Shown piece by piece: positions 24,682-33,674 of a stretch of DNA of 64,000 nt. Source of the DNA: Candidatus Villigracilaceae bacterium. Its GTDB lineage: Bacteria > Chloroflexota > Anaerolineae > Anaerolineales > Villigracilaceae. Location of the stretch: NCBI GenBank assembly GCA_026645935.1, contig JAPKMP010000001.1:124001-188000 (forward strand), read 5' to 3'. Position numbers and translations under genes: made by a program. Under the pieces are notes generated by a model. It saw only the letters and a program-made list of their open reading frames with translations. It did not search any database and had not been told where the DNA came from. The stretch's first letter is position 1. Every line of letters starts with the position of its first letter.

Positions 24682-26016
24682 TCACTTCAATGCATACACC
24701 GCGTAACCGCGCGCGGGTGCAAAGAATTGACCGCGTCCGTCGGCGGTGGTGGCCTGGTCGGCCGGGCGGGAACGGTCGCTTTTGCCCCACCAGGCAGCAG
24801 GGAAGAAAGAGGCGTTCGTCCATTTGGTATCCACCCAGGCGCCGCGCCAGTCGTCGCCGCGGTTGTTGAGGACGTAGATCAATCCGCGTTGATCGCCGAA
24901 TCCGCCGCGCTGCATGATGTAGAGATCGTCGGAAAGATAGAGAATGGAAGTCTCGCCGCCTGCGTATCTTTCGTGCGCGGTGACGAGCGCGTCGATGCCG
25001 TTGGGCGTATCGCGCAGGGCGAGGTTGTAGTTGAAATAGTCCTTCCAGAATACGCAGGGATAACCTTCGTGCGTAAGGATATATGAATAGGCAAGCAGTT
25101 TATCGTTGGTGATGGGGCGACCTTCATCGCGCAGGTCGTGATTTTCCACAAATGTGACCGTGGTGTAAGGCTGCGCTTTTAGAATGGTATCGCCATGCAC
25201 GAGACTCTTCAAACTAAAGCCGTACGTATCGCACAAACCTTTGAGCAGTTCGCGCAATGGAAAATCGAAGGCGTCGACCGGGTTGTAATTGGCTTCGTTC
25301 GCCTCATTGACCCAATGCAGGGTGTTCGTGGCGTTGTCCCAATACTCCGCCACGCCGTACGGTTTGTGATATGCGCCGTTTTTCATGTAGCGGTATTCCT
25401 GAATGGCGGTGATGGTATTTGCTGCAAAGCCTTTGACGAAATCGTAACGAAAACCGTCGAAGCCGACCTCTTCGATCAGCCAGCGCGCGAGTTTGAGCAG
25501 TTCGCCGTAGACGTAGGGATTGCGATGCGAGAGGTCGGGCATGTCGCCAAAGGTCATCTCGTCCCAAGACTCATACATGCTGGGGTGGAACGATTCCCAA
25601 TTACGGATGAACCGTCCACTCTTGGGGTTGAAGACCGTCCAGCGCGTTTGCCCGGTGATGGGATTCACTTCCTGCGCATCCGCCCCGGAGTTGTGGTTGA
25701 GGACCATGTCCGCGATCAGACTCAGCCCGTGCTTGTGCGCGCTTTCAATGAGTTGATCCAACTCCTTGCGCGTGCCGAACCAGGTAGGGATGCCTCCCCT
25801 CTGGTCGAACTCGCCGAGGTCGTAATAGTCGTATGGGTCGTAGCCCATCGAAGGTCCGAACAGATTCGCCGCCTTGTGGACCGGCGGAAGCCAAAGCGAA
25901 GTGAATCCGACCTTTGCCAGACCCGGTATCTCGCGGGTGATGTAGTTCCACCATTGAAATTCCTTTTTATCTTCTCTGGGACAGTCCCAGTAGAAGGTTT
26001 GCATCATGACGCCCAT
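24682..26016 (-). CDS. cytoplasmic alpha-amylase, GH13
   Basis: A 444-residue glycoside hydrolase. The GH13 motifs are DMVLNH (103-108), GFRYDF with nucleophile Asp192, VAEYWD with acid Glu224, and VENHD with Asp294. There is no signal peptide, so it should act on internal glucans or maltodextrins. AAGGAG before the ATG supports the start. The 192 bases upstream of the PAS/HD-GYP gene (24490-24681), which follow this gene's stop, show no clear feature. Confidence 0.92.
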   Translation of the reverse strand: MGVMMQTFYWDCPREDKKEFQWWNYITREIPGLAKVGFTSLWLPPVHKAANLFGPSMGYDPYDYYDLGEFDQRGGIPTWFGTRKELDQLIESAHKHGLSLIADMVLNHNSGADAQEVNPITGQTRWTVFNPKSGRFIRNWESFHPSMYESWDEMTFGDMPDLSHRNPYVYGELLKLARWLIEEVGFDGFRYDFVKGFAANTITAIQEYRYMKNGAYHKPYGVAEYWDNATNTLHWVNEANEANYNPVDAFDFPLRELLKGLCDTYGFSLKSLVHGDTILKAQPYTTVTFVENHDLRDEGRPITNDKLLAYSYILTHEGYPCVFWKDYFNYNLALRDTPNGIDALVTAHERYAGGETSILYLSDDLYIMQRGGFGDQRGLIYVLNNRGDDWRGAWVDTKWTNASFFPAAWWGKSDRSRPADQATTADGRGQFFAPARGYAVYALK

Positions 26017-26051
26017 GTTGTTGGTCTCCTTGAGGGTTAATGGAGGTATTG

Positions 26052-26161
26052 TAATGGTGAACGGTTAATGGAAGATGGGTAATCGGTAGGGGGATGAGGT
26101 GTTGGGGGCAGGTTACAGGTTGAAGGTTACAGGTTGCAGGTATCAGGTTGGGGTGTTTTGG
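26052..26161. repeat. long period-7 repeat tract
   Basis: The clearest example of the heptamer class: AGGTTAC, AGGTTGA, AGGTTAC, AGGTTGC, AGGTATC and AGGTTGG run in series, preceded by AATGGTG, AACGGTT and AATGGAA units. Confidence 0.85.
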
Positions 26162-26273
26162 TGACACTGTGGACACCCTGTGGAGATACGTGCCAAGGTT
26201 CAGGGGCGGACAAGGTCAAACTTCGGGATGTATTTTTTGAACCGTCAAGTGTCGCCATGGCACCATGCGACAC

Positions 26274-26330
26274 CCGCCAAGAGCGCCAAGTCTTTATTCT
26301 TTCTTTGCGATCTTTGCGCTCCTGGCGGTA
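26274..26330. repeat. long imperfect palindrome of the CCGCCAAGAGCGCC type
   Basis: CCGCCAAGAGCGCCAAG is mirrored by CTTTGCGCTCCTGGCGG after about 20 bases. I recall similar elements dispersed in other Chloroflexota genomes. Just upstream (26249-26273) is a nested palindrome with GTGTCG and CGACAC ends. Confidence 0.65.
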
Positions 26331-26387
26331 AATTTTACAGCCTGTCCGCCTTCAAACGTGTCGGAGAGAGGGGAATTTTCAAGGAGG

Positions 26388-26431
26388 GATGGGCGAAGGA
26401 TGATCGAAGGATGACCGAAGGAGCATCGAAG
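26388..26431. repeat. 11-base tandem array
   Basis: Four consecutive 11-base units: GATGGGCGAAG, GATGATCGAAG, GATGACCGAAG and GAGCATCGAAG. The following 80 bases keep a GGATGGAT/GGATATAG rhythm without a strict period. Confidence 0.8.
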
Positions 26432-26802
26432 GATGGATGGGGGCGAAAATGAGGGGGGATAGAGGACGGATATAGAATGGATGAAGGATGGATATAGGAT
26501 GACTGGGCGGTGAGAAAGGGAGATTCTTTCGGATAGCCAAAGGATAAAAAAAATATTATCATGTCGAAAATAGTACTAAATTCCCTCCTAATACCTGAAC
26601 TTTTTTGTGTTTATTTGCTACTAAGTAATTGAACCGCTGAATATTCAATATAGCGGTCAGAACCTTCACAATTAAATAATCCAGCCTACATACCTTCGTG
26701 ATTAGGATGTAATTGCATTTTGAGGCGGAAAGGAGAAGAAATTCGCTTGATTGTCTTGAATGCAAATGCATCTTTTTCAAAAAAATCAATAAGGAGATGT
26801 AA

Positions 26803-26880
26803 ATGACGATTTACAAAAAAAGGCTAAAAACCCATGATGAAGTATTAGCGGTTCGCTGTTTCGGGCGGGATAAGGAATAA
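26803..26880 (+). CDS. possible 25-residue peptide
   Basis: A short open frame with a very good ribosome site (AAGGAGATGTAA before ATG) encoding a basic peptide beginning MTIYKKRLKTHDE. It could be a leader peptide or the remnant of a broken gene in this AT-rich segment. Nothing else supports expression. Confidence 0.3.
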   Translation: MTIYKKRLKTHDEVLAVRCFGRDKE

Positions 26881-26886
26881 AATCCA

Positions 26887-27261
26887 ATGAAGCAGCGACC
26901 CACTAACTATCATAAGAAGTCTTGTAGCTTTTTGTTTAATCAGATTTTCTCATTTAGTTCAGTGGGTCGAAAGTTCCGTTGTAAAACGGATCTTAAGATC
27001 ACTTACCGAGTGGAGAAGCCTAAGAATTCCAGCGGCAGACGCTGCACGAGAGCGCCCGAAGGAAAACCCAACATCTTCTCCGCATTTCTATATTTGATGA
27101 TCATTTCCCTGATCTTGTTTTGGCTCTTAGGGAAGTTTCAAGCATGGGTTCTTGTAATGCCCTATGTTATCCAGATCGGGATGAGCCTTTCAGACGGTCA
27201 TATCCTTTTGATCGCCGATAAAGCGCTGGATATAATGCTGAAACCTTTTAGCCAAAAGTAG
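26887..27261 (+). CDS. possible membrane protein of unknown function
   Basis: A 124-residue frame in AT-rich DNA. The first half is basic and looks unordered. The second half (about 60-124) contains two hydrophobic segments, FLYLMIISLILFWLLG and WVLVMPYVIQIG. It begins six bases after the short peptide frame and ends just before a strong terminator, which argues that something in this stretch is transcribed. No family recognised. Confidence 0.35.
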   Translation: MKQRPTNYHKKSCSFLFNQIFSFSSVGRKFRCKTDLKITYRVEKPKNSSGRRCTRAPEGKPNIFSAFLYLMIISLILFWLLGKFQAWVLVMPYVIQIGMSLSDGHILLIADKALDIMLKPFSQK

Positions 27262-27273
27262 TAGGCACATGCG

Positions 27274-27303
27274 CCCTGTCAATGAAAGTTGACAGGGTTT
27301 TTT
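27274..27303 (+). terminator. intrinsic terminator before the restriction-modification genes
   Basis: A perfect 9-bp stem CCCTGTCAA/TTGACAGGG (27274-27282 and 27289-27297) followed by six T. Confidence 0.85.
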
Positions 27304-27340
27304 GTTACAATTACCCCATTACGGGAGATTACTTAACCTT

Positions 27341-28897
27341 ATGCCCATCCTTCACTGGCTCAATGACGAAGAAGCCCGCAAGACATCGACACATGTTCCT
27401 TACCGCCTGCTTGAAGCGGACTCTACTCTTTCGCATGGAGAGCCGACTTCGGAAAACATGCTCATTCAAGGGGACAATCTCGAAGCCTTGAAGGCGCTCC
27501 TGCCGTATTATGCCGGACAGGTGAAGTGCATTTACATTGACCCGCCTTACAACACCCGCAGCGCCTTTGAACATTATGACGATAATTTGGAAAATTCGCT
27601 CTGGTTGAGCACCATGTACCCGCGCCTGGAAATGTTGCGCGATTTACTGGCAGACGATGGCTCGATTTGGGTTTCGATTGATGATAATGAAAGCCATTAT
27701 CTAAAATTGTTAATGGATGAGGTCTTTGGAAGAGAAAACTTTGTATCAAATGTAATTTGGCAGAAAAAATCTTCCCCACAAGCGAATGCCATTTGGCTTT
27801 CTGATAATCATGATCATATATTGGTGTTTGCAAAGAACAAAGGTGTTTGGCGACCAAATTTGTTACCCCGCACAGAACAGACTAATTCCAGATTTTCAAA
27901 TCCAGATAATGACCCGCGTGGTACTTGGGCATCAAGCGATTTCACAATAAGTTTAACAGGTGGTCAAAGAGGCGCACAGTATGCAAAAACTGGTGTGTCG
28001 GAAAACATATATGAATTAACAACCCCTTCAGGAAGAAAATTATTGCCTCCAAAAGGAAGATGTTGGGGCGCACGTTATGAAAAGTATCTTGAACTTATTA
28101 AGGATAATAGACTGTATTTCGGCGAAAATGGAAGTAATGTTCCCAGAGTTAAAAAATTTTTAAACGAAGTCCAAGATGGTGTGGTTGCAACTACTTTGTG
28201 GCTACGAGATGAAGTTGGTGACAACCAAGACTCAAAGCGAGAAGTGAAAGTATTCAACGATGAAGAAATATTTGCAACCCCAAAACCAGAAGCTTTGTTG
28301 AAAAGAGTTCTTACAATTGGGTCTAATTCTCAAGACATTGTTCTCGACTCCTTCCTCGGTTCCGGCACTACTGCCGCCGTTGCGCACAAAATGGGCAGGC
28401 GCTATATCGGCATCGAAATGGGCGACCATGCCGTTACGCATTGCGTCCCGCGTTTGAAGAAGGTCATCGAAGGCGAGCAGGGCGGCATCTCGAAAGAGGT
28501 CAACTGGCAGGGCGGCGGCGGCTTCCACTTTTACCGCCTCGGTGAAACGGTTTTTGATGAAGCAGGCAAGATCAACCCCAAGGTCAAGTTCCCTGCACTG
28601 GCGGCGCATGTCTGGTTTACAGAAACCAAAACGCCTTTGATCGGGAAAAAGAAAAAGTCCGCTTCGCCTTTGCTGGGTGTCCACAATGAGATTGCTTATT
28701 ACCTGCTTTATAACGGCATTCTTGGCGATACCACCAAAGACGGCGGGAATGTACTCACCATGAAAATCTTGCGCGACCTTCCCGCACATGAAGGCGAGAG
28801 AATCATTTACGGTGAGCAATGCACGCTCTCGCCCGATACATTGAAGCGCAAACGAATTACCTTTAAGCATATTCCATACGACATCAAGGCGCGGTAA
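27341..28897 (+). CDS. mod: type III restriction-modification system methyltransferase Mod
   Basis: A 518-residue DNA methyltransferase, probably making N6-methyladenine. The catalytic DPPY is at 67-70 and the SAM-binding motif DSFLGSGTT at 336-344. Motif IV comes before motif I, the beta-class order of type III Mod proteins. The part between them (about 115-330), which chooses the DNA target, is clearly more AT-rich than both flanks, as if exchanged by recombination. The ATG at 27341 is used; the res gene starts two bases after the mod stop. Confidence 0.93.
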   Translation: MPILHWLNDEEARKTSTHVPYRLLEADSTLSHGEPTSENMLIQGDNLEALKALLPYYAGQVKCIYIDPPYNTRSAFEHYDDNLENSLWLSTMYPRLEMLRDLLADDGSIWVSIDDNESHYLKLLMDEVFGRENFVSNVIWQKKSSPQANAIWLSDNHDHILVFAKNKGVWRPNLLPRTEQTNSRFSNPDNDPRGTWASSDFTISLTGGQRGAQYAKTGVSENIYELTTPSGRKLLPPKGRCWGARYEKYLELIKDNRLYFGENGSNVPRVKKFLNEVQDGVVATTLWLRDEVGDNQDSKREVKVFNDEEIFATPKPEALLKRVLTIGSNSQDIVLDSFLGSGTTAAVAHKMGRRYIGIEMGDHAVTHCVPRLKKVIEGEQGGISKEVNWQGGGGFHFYRLGETVFDEAGKINPKVKFPALAAHVWFTETKTPLIGKKKKSASPLLGVHNEIAYYLLYNGILGDTTKDGGNVLTMKILRDLPAHEGERIIYGEQCTLSPDTLKRKRITFKHIPYDIKAR

Positions 28898-28899
28898 TC

Positions 28900-31512
28900 A
28901 TGCTAACCCTCAAAGACTATCAAACCAATACACTGGAAAGACTGCAAGCCTTTTTAGAAGATGCCCGCTTTGGCAACCCCGCCAAATCTTTTGAGACCCT
29001 TCGCTCCGAAGCAGCAAAAGATGGTTGGGGAGGTGATTATCGTTCCATCACCGGTCTTGAAGATGTGCCTTATGTTTGTTTGCGCCTGCCCACTGGCGGC
29101 GGCAAGACCTTATTGGCGGCGCATACGGTTCACACTGCCACCAGCGCCTATTTGGATAGAGAAACCCCTGTGGTTTTGTGGCTTGTGCCTACCAATACCA
29201 TCCGCCAGCAAACCTTGGAGACTATCAAAAATCCGCGCCACCCCAATCGTGAAGCTCTCACCCAAGCCTTCGGCTCACAAGTGCTTGTGCTTGATATTGC
29301 CGATTTCACCCAGATCAGACCACAGGACATCAAAAGCAAAGCCGTGATCGTGGTGGGCACGATTGCAACTCCGCGTGTGAAAGATACCGAAATCCGTAAA
29401 ATCTACGCCCATCACGAAGACCTTGAACCGCATTTTGTCAACATTCCAAATACCTTCCCCGGCTTGGAAACCATCGAAGAAGGCGCCGATAAAGGGAAAA
29501 TAAAATACTCCTTCCGAAATCTACTCGCCATTCACCGTCCCATTGTGATTATTGACGAAGCCCATAACGCCGCCTCTGGCTTAAGCTTTGAAGTGTTACA
29601 ACGTCTCAATCCTTCTTGCATTGTGGAGTTTACCGCCACACCCGCCGAGAACAGCAACGTCTTGCACAGCGTTTCTGCGTCTGAACTCAAAGCCGCCGAA
29701 ATGATCAAATTGCCTATCGTGCTGACAGAACATCAAACCTGGCAGGAAGCCATTGCCGCCGCCATCCAGAGCCGCGAAAAACTCGAAGGCATTGCCAAAC
29801 GTGACCGTTCGTTCATTCGTCCCATTGTATTGTTTCAAGCGCAAGAAAAAGGCAATGAAATCACCTACGATGTGCTTTTGAATTATCTGCTGGAGCAGGA
29901 AAAGATCCCCCGCGAAAAGATCGCAGTCGCCACCGGCGCACAGCGCGAGTTGGACGGAGTCAATTTGCTTGACCCGAAGAATAAAATTGAATATGTCATT
30001 ACAGTGGAGGCGCTAAAGGAAGGCTGGGATTGTCCATTTGCGTATGTATTCTGCTCAGTGGCACGCATCCACTCTAAAAAAGATGTCGAGCAAATTCTGG
30101 GGCGTGTTCTGCGTATGCCTTATGCAAAACGCCGTGTACAAGAAGAACTCAACCGCGCTTATGCCCACGTCTCATCGGATACATGGCAAAACTCAGTCGG
30201 TCAATTACAAGACCGCATGGTCAGCATGGGCTTTGAAGAACAGGAAGCCGATCATAATATTATCGTCCAGTCTGCTTTTACTGGCATGGAGGCACAATCT
30301 CCACAATTGCCTGCCATCAAACTTACCTTAAGCGCACCGCCCAATCTTTCCAATTTTACAAACGACGAAACCGCTCGCATTTCTACAAAAGATATTGGGA
30401 ATGGCATGGTGGAGGTCAAGGTAACGGGTATCCCTTCGCCTGAGTTTGCCGAAAAACTTGTGCTTGCTTCTCCTAAGCCAGACCGCGCCATTGTCACCCG
30501 CACCCTTGAAGTGTATGAAAGTCAACAGACCAAATCCCCTTCTCAAAAGGGTGAAAGCTTTGAAATTCCCCAATTATGTCTATGGGTGGATGGGGAACTG
30601 GAAATTGCCGCCAAAGAATGGTTCTTGGATGAAGGTGGTTGGAGCCTTACAAAGTATCCTGCTCAACTTACTGAGGGAGAATTCTCCATACAAAGAGAAG
30701 CCGAGTCTTTTTCCATTGATATTCAGGGAAAGCAGCTTGTCATTAAAGATCTCGGCAGGCAATTGCCACTTGACCTTGGCGACGCCGTAGGGGAGTGGAC
30801 GGAGCTGACGTTGAGCCGTAATCTCGATGGCAAACTAAGCCAGATCGATATTCGTCAGGAAGTGCTACTTGAATTCCTGCGAAAAACCATTCACTATCTT
30901 GTAACGGTTAGAAACATTCCGCTCGCAGACCTTGTCCGTACGCGCTTTGTATTGGAAAAAGCCCTGCGGGAAAAGATCAAAAAATACCGCCAAATGGCAT
31001 TGGATGACGGCTATCAAAAGACATTGTTCAAGTCAAAGGAAAAAGTTGAAACCAGTTACGACTACGCCTTTTCATTCAACCCTGATGTGTACCCTGCTCA
31101 ATGGTTTTATAAAGGCAGATATAAATTCAATAACCATTATTACCCAATGGTTGGCGAATTGAAATACAAGGGTGAAGAATTTGAATGCGCCCAAGCTCTT
31201 GACCGAAACCGGGATATTCGCTGCTGGGTTCGTAACTTGTCACGCCAACCCGAGTTTTCTTTCAAACTGCCCACCTCCACTGACAATTTCTACCCTGACT
31301 TCGTCGCCTTGCTCAATGACGGCAGGATTCTTGTTGTTGAATATAAGGGCGATGATTATGTCACAAATGACGATTCACGCGAAAAGCGTAATCTCGGCGA
31401 GCTATGGGAAGAAAAAAGCAAACGAAAAGCCTTGTTCCTCATGGCTGTAGAACGAGATGAACAGGGTAGAGATGTGTATAAGCAAATTGAAGATAAAGTT
31501 AAAGGGAAATAA
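28900..31512 (+). CDS. res: type III restriction enzyme Res subunit
   Basis: An 870-residue helicase-nuclease. The Walker A motif PTGGGKT has Lys69, the DEAH box is at 219-222, FTATP follows, and LKEGWD and QILGRVLRMP are the later helicase motifs. The C-terminal nuclease is of the PD-ExK type with Asp800, Glu814 and Lys816 (YPDF and VVEYKGD). All key residues look intact, so the system is probably active. It works with Mod to cut unmethylated foreign DNA. Confidence 0.93.
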   Translation: MLTLKDYQTNTLERLQAFLEDARFGNPAKSFETLRSEAAKDGWGGDYRSITGLEDVPYVCLRLPTGGGKTLLAAHTVHTATSAYLDRETPVVLWLVPTNTIRQQTLETIKNPRHPNREALTQAFGSQVLVLDIADFTQIRPQDIKSKAVIVVGTIATPRVKDTEIRKIYAHHEDLEPHFVNIPNTFPGLETIEEGADKGKIKYSFRNLLAIHRPIVIIDEAHNAASGLSFEVLQRLNPSCIVEFTATPAENSNVLHSVSASELKAAEMIKLPIVLTEHQTWQEAIAAAIQSREKLEGIAKRDRSFIRPIVLFQAQEKGNEITYDVLLNYLLEQEKIPREKIAVATGAQRELDGVNLLDPKNKIEYVITVEALKEGWDCPFAYVFCSVARIHSKKDVEQILGRVLRMPYAKRRVQEELNRAYAHVSSDTWQNSVGQLQDRMVSMGFEEQEADHNIIVQSAFTGMEAQSPQLPAIKLTLSAPPNLSNFTNDETARISTKDIGNGMVEVKVTGIPSPEFAEKLVLASPKPDRAIVTRTLEVYESQQTKSPSQKGESFEIPQLCLWVDGELEIAAKEWFLDEGGWSLTKYPAQLTEGEFSIQREAESFSIDIQGKQLVIKDLGRQLPLDLGDAVGEWTELTLSRNLDGKLSQIDIRQEVLLEFLRKTIHYLVTVRNIPLADLVRTRFVLEKALREKIKKYRQMALDDGYQKTLFKSKEKVETSYDYAFSFNPDVYPAQWFYKGRYKFNNHYYPMVGELKYKGEEFECAQALDRNRDIRCWVRNLSRQPEFSFKLPTSTDNFYPDFVALLNDGRILVVEYKGDDYVTNDDSREKRNLGELWEEKSKRKALFLMAVERDEQGRDVYKQIEDKVKGK

Positions 31513-31518
31513 TAAAAA

Positions 31519-31551
31519 AGGTGACAGTCATCTTCAAGATGACTGTCACCT
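31519..31551. repeat. palindromic repeat, AGGTGACAGTCA type, copy 1
   Basis: Perfect 16-bp arms (31519-31534 and 31536-31551) with a one-base centre. A second copy with the same 12-base ends is at 39311-39350. Confidence 0.8.
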
Positions 31552-31580
31552 GCATACCAAGAAGCATCCCCGCCTGAATC

Positions 31581-31616
31581 AAAAGGAGACCATCATTTCC
31601 TGACCATCTCCTTTTT
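31581..31616. terminator. bidirectional intrinsic terminator
   Basis: The stem AAAAGGAGA/TCTCCTTTT (31581-31589 and 31607-31615) has T-runs in both directions. It separates res from the convergent gene at 31658. Confidence 0.75.
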
Positions 31617-31657
31617 AATTCAACTTGTCCGCTTATGGTAGCCTGTTGATAGGAAGC

Positions 31658-32044
31658 TCACTTCTGACTTGGAAGATTCCAAAATTCAGATGGTTTGAAT
31701 CCAACCACCAGCGCCGTCCTTGCCCACTTACTCAGCCCCCTTTCTTCCAGTTCGTTGTATTTGATCGCCATCTTCATCCGTACTTCCTGTTCGATCAACT
31801 TATCATCCAATAAACTGGCAACAGCAGGAAAGGTTTGACCTGCAACGCGCAGCGTGACTTTTGGTTCTTTCAGTAAATTCTTCACCCAATCGGACCTGTC
31901 CATGCCGCCTGACATGAGGTAGAGCGCATTTTCGTGAACGACGAACCAAATTTCGATCTCATGCGGTTTGCCGGTCACGCGTCCGCGGGTGGTAAGGTAG
32001 CAGTATTCTTCCTTCTCGAATTGGGATAAATCGTTGGCAGTCAT
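31658..32044 (-). CDS. PNPOx-like flavin/F420-type oxidoreductase
   Basis: A 128-residue split-barrel protein. The opening segment YCYLTTRGRVTGKPHEIEIWF and LYLMSGGMDRSDWVKNLL match the group of deazaflavin-dependent nitroreductases and pyridoxamine-phosphate-oxidase-like proteins. The cofactor (FMN, haem or F420) cannot be told from sequence alone. GAAGGA lies before the ATG. Probably the last gene of the glycan operon by position, but not by function. Confidence 0.72.
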   Translation of the reverse strand: MTANDLSQFEKEEYCYLTTRGRVTGKPHEIEIWFVVHENALYLMSGGMDRSDWVKNLLKEPKVTLRVAGQTFPAVASLLDDKLIEQEVRMKMAIKYNELEERGLSKWARTALVVGFKPSEFWNLPSQK

Positions 32045-32051
32045 AAAGCTC

Positions 32052-33668
32052 TCATTCCTTCAAAAGAAATTCACCCCCATCTAGGATGCCTTCCAGAATC
32101 ACCTTGATCGAAGGGGCGTTCAAAAGATCATCCAGCCGAAATGTCTTCAATCTTGTCTGAGTCACGCGGACGGAAGGCTCCAGGAAATCTCCCAGCGGCA
32201 GGGAGGTGCGGTACAACTGATAATATAGGAACCGCCGCGCATTGCGGTTGAATTCGGCGGGAACCTCAATGCGTTCCGCCGCCAAAAACTCTTTCATCTT
32301 TCGTCTTACTTCATCCACCGTTTGCGGGAAGAACACGGTGGGGTACTGGGTAAATCTGGCTTTGCCCGCGCACAACACCGCAGCTCCCATAATGGACGCT
32401 TCCAAACCGATGGTCGAGTTATAGACCAGGACGAATTTGGATTTCGCGATCAACTCATACGAACTAAGGATTTCATTCGGCGGGACATAAACAACATTGG
32501 GCAGGCTGGTTACCTGACGCGCCTCGACCCATCCGCCAACGGTTTCGCGGCTGGCTTTGCGGACTCGCAACTCGTCCGGGTGGGCGCGGATGATGAACAA
32601 GGTCTCCGGATGCTCATGGATGACTTCCAGCGTCATGTCAAGCCATTCGAACATGTCTTCGAAAACGGTGTTGGAATGCGGCTGGCTTGTATCGAAGATG
32701 ACGTTGGTAAAAATAGGCACGATCTGCTTGAACTCCGCCGCCCTCTTCAGGAAGGCTTCGTCCAGCCCTTTCATATCCGCCCAGAATTTGACGCCTGCCA
32801 TCGTAAAATCGCCTTTGGATCGTTTGGATAGATACGCGTCGAGTTTGGCGTTTTGCGCCCCGTTCAATTCGAAATCATCGGGGATGTGAATCGGATATGC
32901 CGTCGCTTCGCCTTCCGTGAAGTAAGCAGTCGCAGGCTCCAAGCCCACTTCATGCGTGATGACGCGCAGCCCGCGTTGTTTGGCGATGTAACGCGCTGTC
33001 GCTTCGGGGAAGAACTGCCCGTTGAAGACCACCACCAAACGCGGATTGGTCTGATCGAGAAATTTCGAGAACTTCTGCGCCACATTCCACGCGGACAAAA
33101 TATATTCACGCAAAAGATAGCGCGTGTTTTCATCGTCGTTCAAGTGGTGGATGCGGAGAATCCAGCGCAAACCGGGCAGGCAGAGGGAGCCAAGGGGCAG
33201 TCCGTGAAAAGTGAAGCGTGATAATTGATTAATGTTCAGACCACGAATGGCATTTTCAAGTTCGGCGTCACGTTGGAAGTCAAACCAATTTACGCCCGAC
33301 TTTTGACCTTCGACCTTTGACGGAACACCCGTATACAACGTTTTCGACTGCGTCACACAGGATTTGCAAGGCATATCCTTCTGGGGGTTATCACGGTTTG
33401 TGCCAAGCACGCACTTGCTCATGCCCGCGTTGCAGGCAAAATACGCCACAGGGATCCCCAGCAAACGCAAAGCCCAGGTGGTCAACAAATGAAACCCGCT
33501 GTTCCACGAAAGATCATCGATGCCGGTGGAGGCTTTGAAAAAAACAACAGGCGCGCCGCTTGGTTTGGGTTCCTTGCGAGCGACTTCCCGCGCAACGGAT
33601 GCGACTTTAAGATTATTGAGTCTGCGGATCAGTCCGCGTTTGATGCGTTGGGTGAAAAAATCTCTCAT
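32052..33668 (-). CDS. capsule-polysaccharide-type glycosyltransferase
   Basis: A 538-residue protein without membrane helices. The C-terminal half carries IIRAHPDELR, VYNSTIGLEASIMGAAVL and ARFTQYPTVFFP, typical of the capsule synthesis (KpsS/KpsC-like) GT-B fold that acts on surface sugars. An N-terminal region with four Cys (CNAGMSKC, CKSC) could bind zinc. Two period-7 repeat tracts are embedded in frame. It is eight bases upstream of the PNPOx-like gene and six bases downstream of the sulfotransferase gene. Confidence 0.7.
   Translation of the reverse strand: MRDFFTQRIKRGLIRRLNNLKVASVAREVARKEPKPSGAPVVFFKASTGIDDLSWNSGFHLLTTWALRLLGIPVAYFACNAGMSKCVLGTNRDNPQKDMPCKSCVTQSKTLYTGVPSKVEGQKSGVNWFDFQRDAELENAIRGLNINQLSRFTFHGLPLGSLCLPGLRWILRIHHLNDDENTRYLLREYILSAWNVAQKFSKFLDQTNPRLVVVFNGQFFPEATARYIAKQRGLRVITHEVGLEPATAYFTEGEATAYPIHIPDDFELNGAQNAKLDAYLSKRSKGDFTMAGVKFWADMKGLDEAFLKRAAEFKQIVPIFTNVIFDTSQPHSNTVFEDMFEWLDMTLEVIHEHPETLFIIRAHPDELRVRKASRETVGGWVEARQVTSLPNVVYVPPNEILSSYELIAKSKFVLVYNSTIGLEASIMGAAVLCAGKARFTQYPTVFFPQTVDEVRRKMKEFLAAERIEVPAEFNRNARRFLYYQLYRTSLPLGDFLEPSVRVTQTRLKTFRLDDLLNAPSIKVILEGILDGGEFLLKE
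33204..33231. repeat. period-7 tract inside the capsule-type gene
   Basis: GTGAAAA, GTGAAGC, GTGATAA and TTGATTA in series; on the coding strand it gives the residues NINQLSRFTF. Confidence 0.65.
33305..33325. repeat. second period-7 tract inside the capsule-type gene
   Basis: GACCTTC, GACCTTT and GACGGAA in series, encoding the PSKVEGQ stretch. Confidence 0.55.
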
Positions 33669-33674
33669 GCCAAC

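Larger units (their letters stand above)
26017..26802. other. gene-free region packed with unrelated repeats
   Basis: About 0.8 kb without a supported gene. It holds a long period-7 tract, an inverted repeat (26249-26273), a long imperfect palindrome of the CCGCCAAGAGCGCC type, an 11-base tandem array and a more degenerate GGATGGAT-rich tail. From about 26530 onward the DNA becomes AT-rich. The position directly before a restriction-modification system suggests an integration boundary. Confidence 0.7.

Noticed and set aside
25195-26040. A 281-codon open frame opposite the amylase gene
   Set aside because: It is antisense to a complete GH13 enzyme and has no recognisable domain.
26388-26431. 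Possible CRISPR array
   Set aside because: The 11-base units are directly adjacent with no spacers, and there are no cas genes.
26559-26789. A 76-codon minus-strand frame in the AT-rich junction
   Set aside because: No ribosome site and no domain; the composition is what chance gives in AT-rich DNA.
27289-27311. TTGACA plus TACAAT as a promoter for mod
   Set aside because: The spacer is only 11 bases and TTGACA is part of the terminator stem, so it is not a credible pair.
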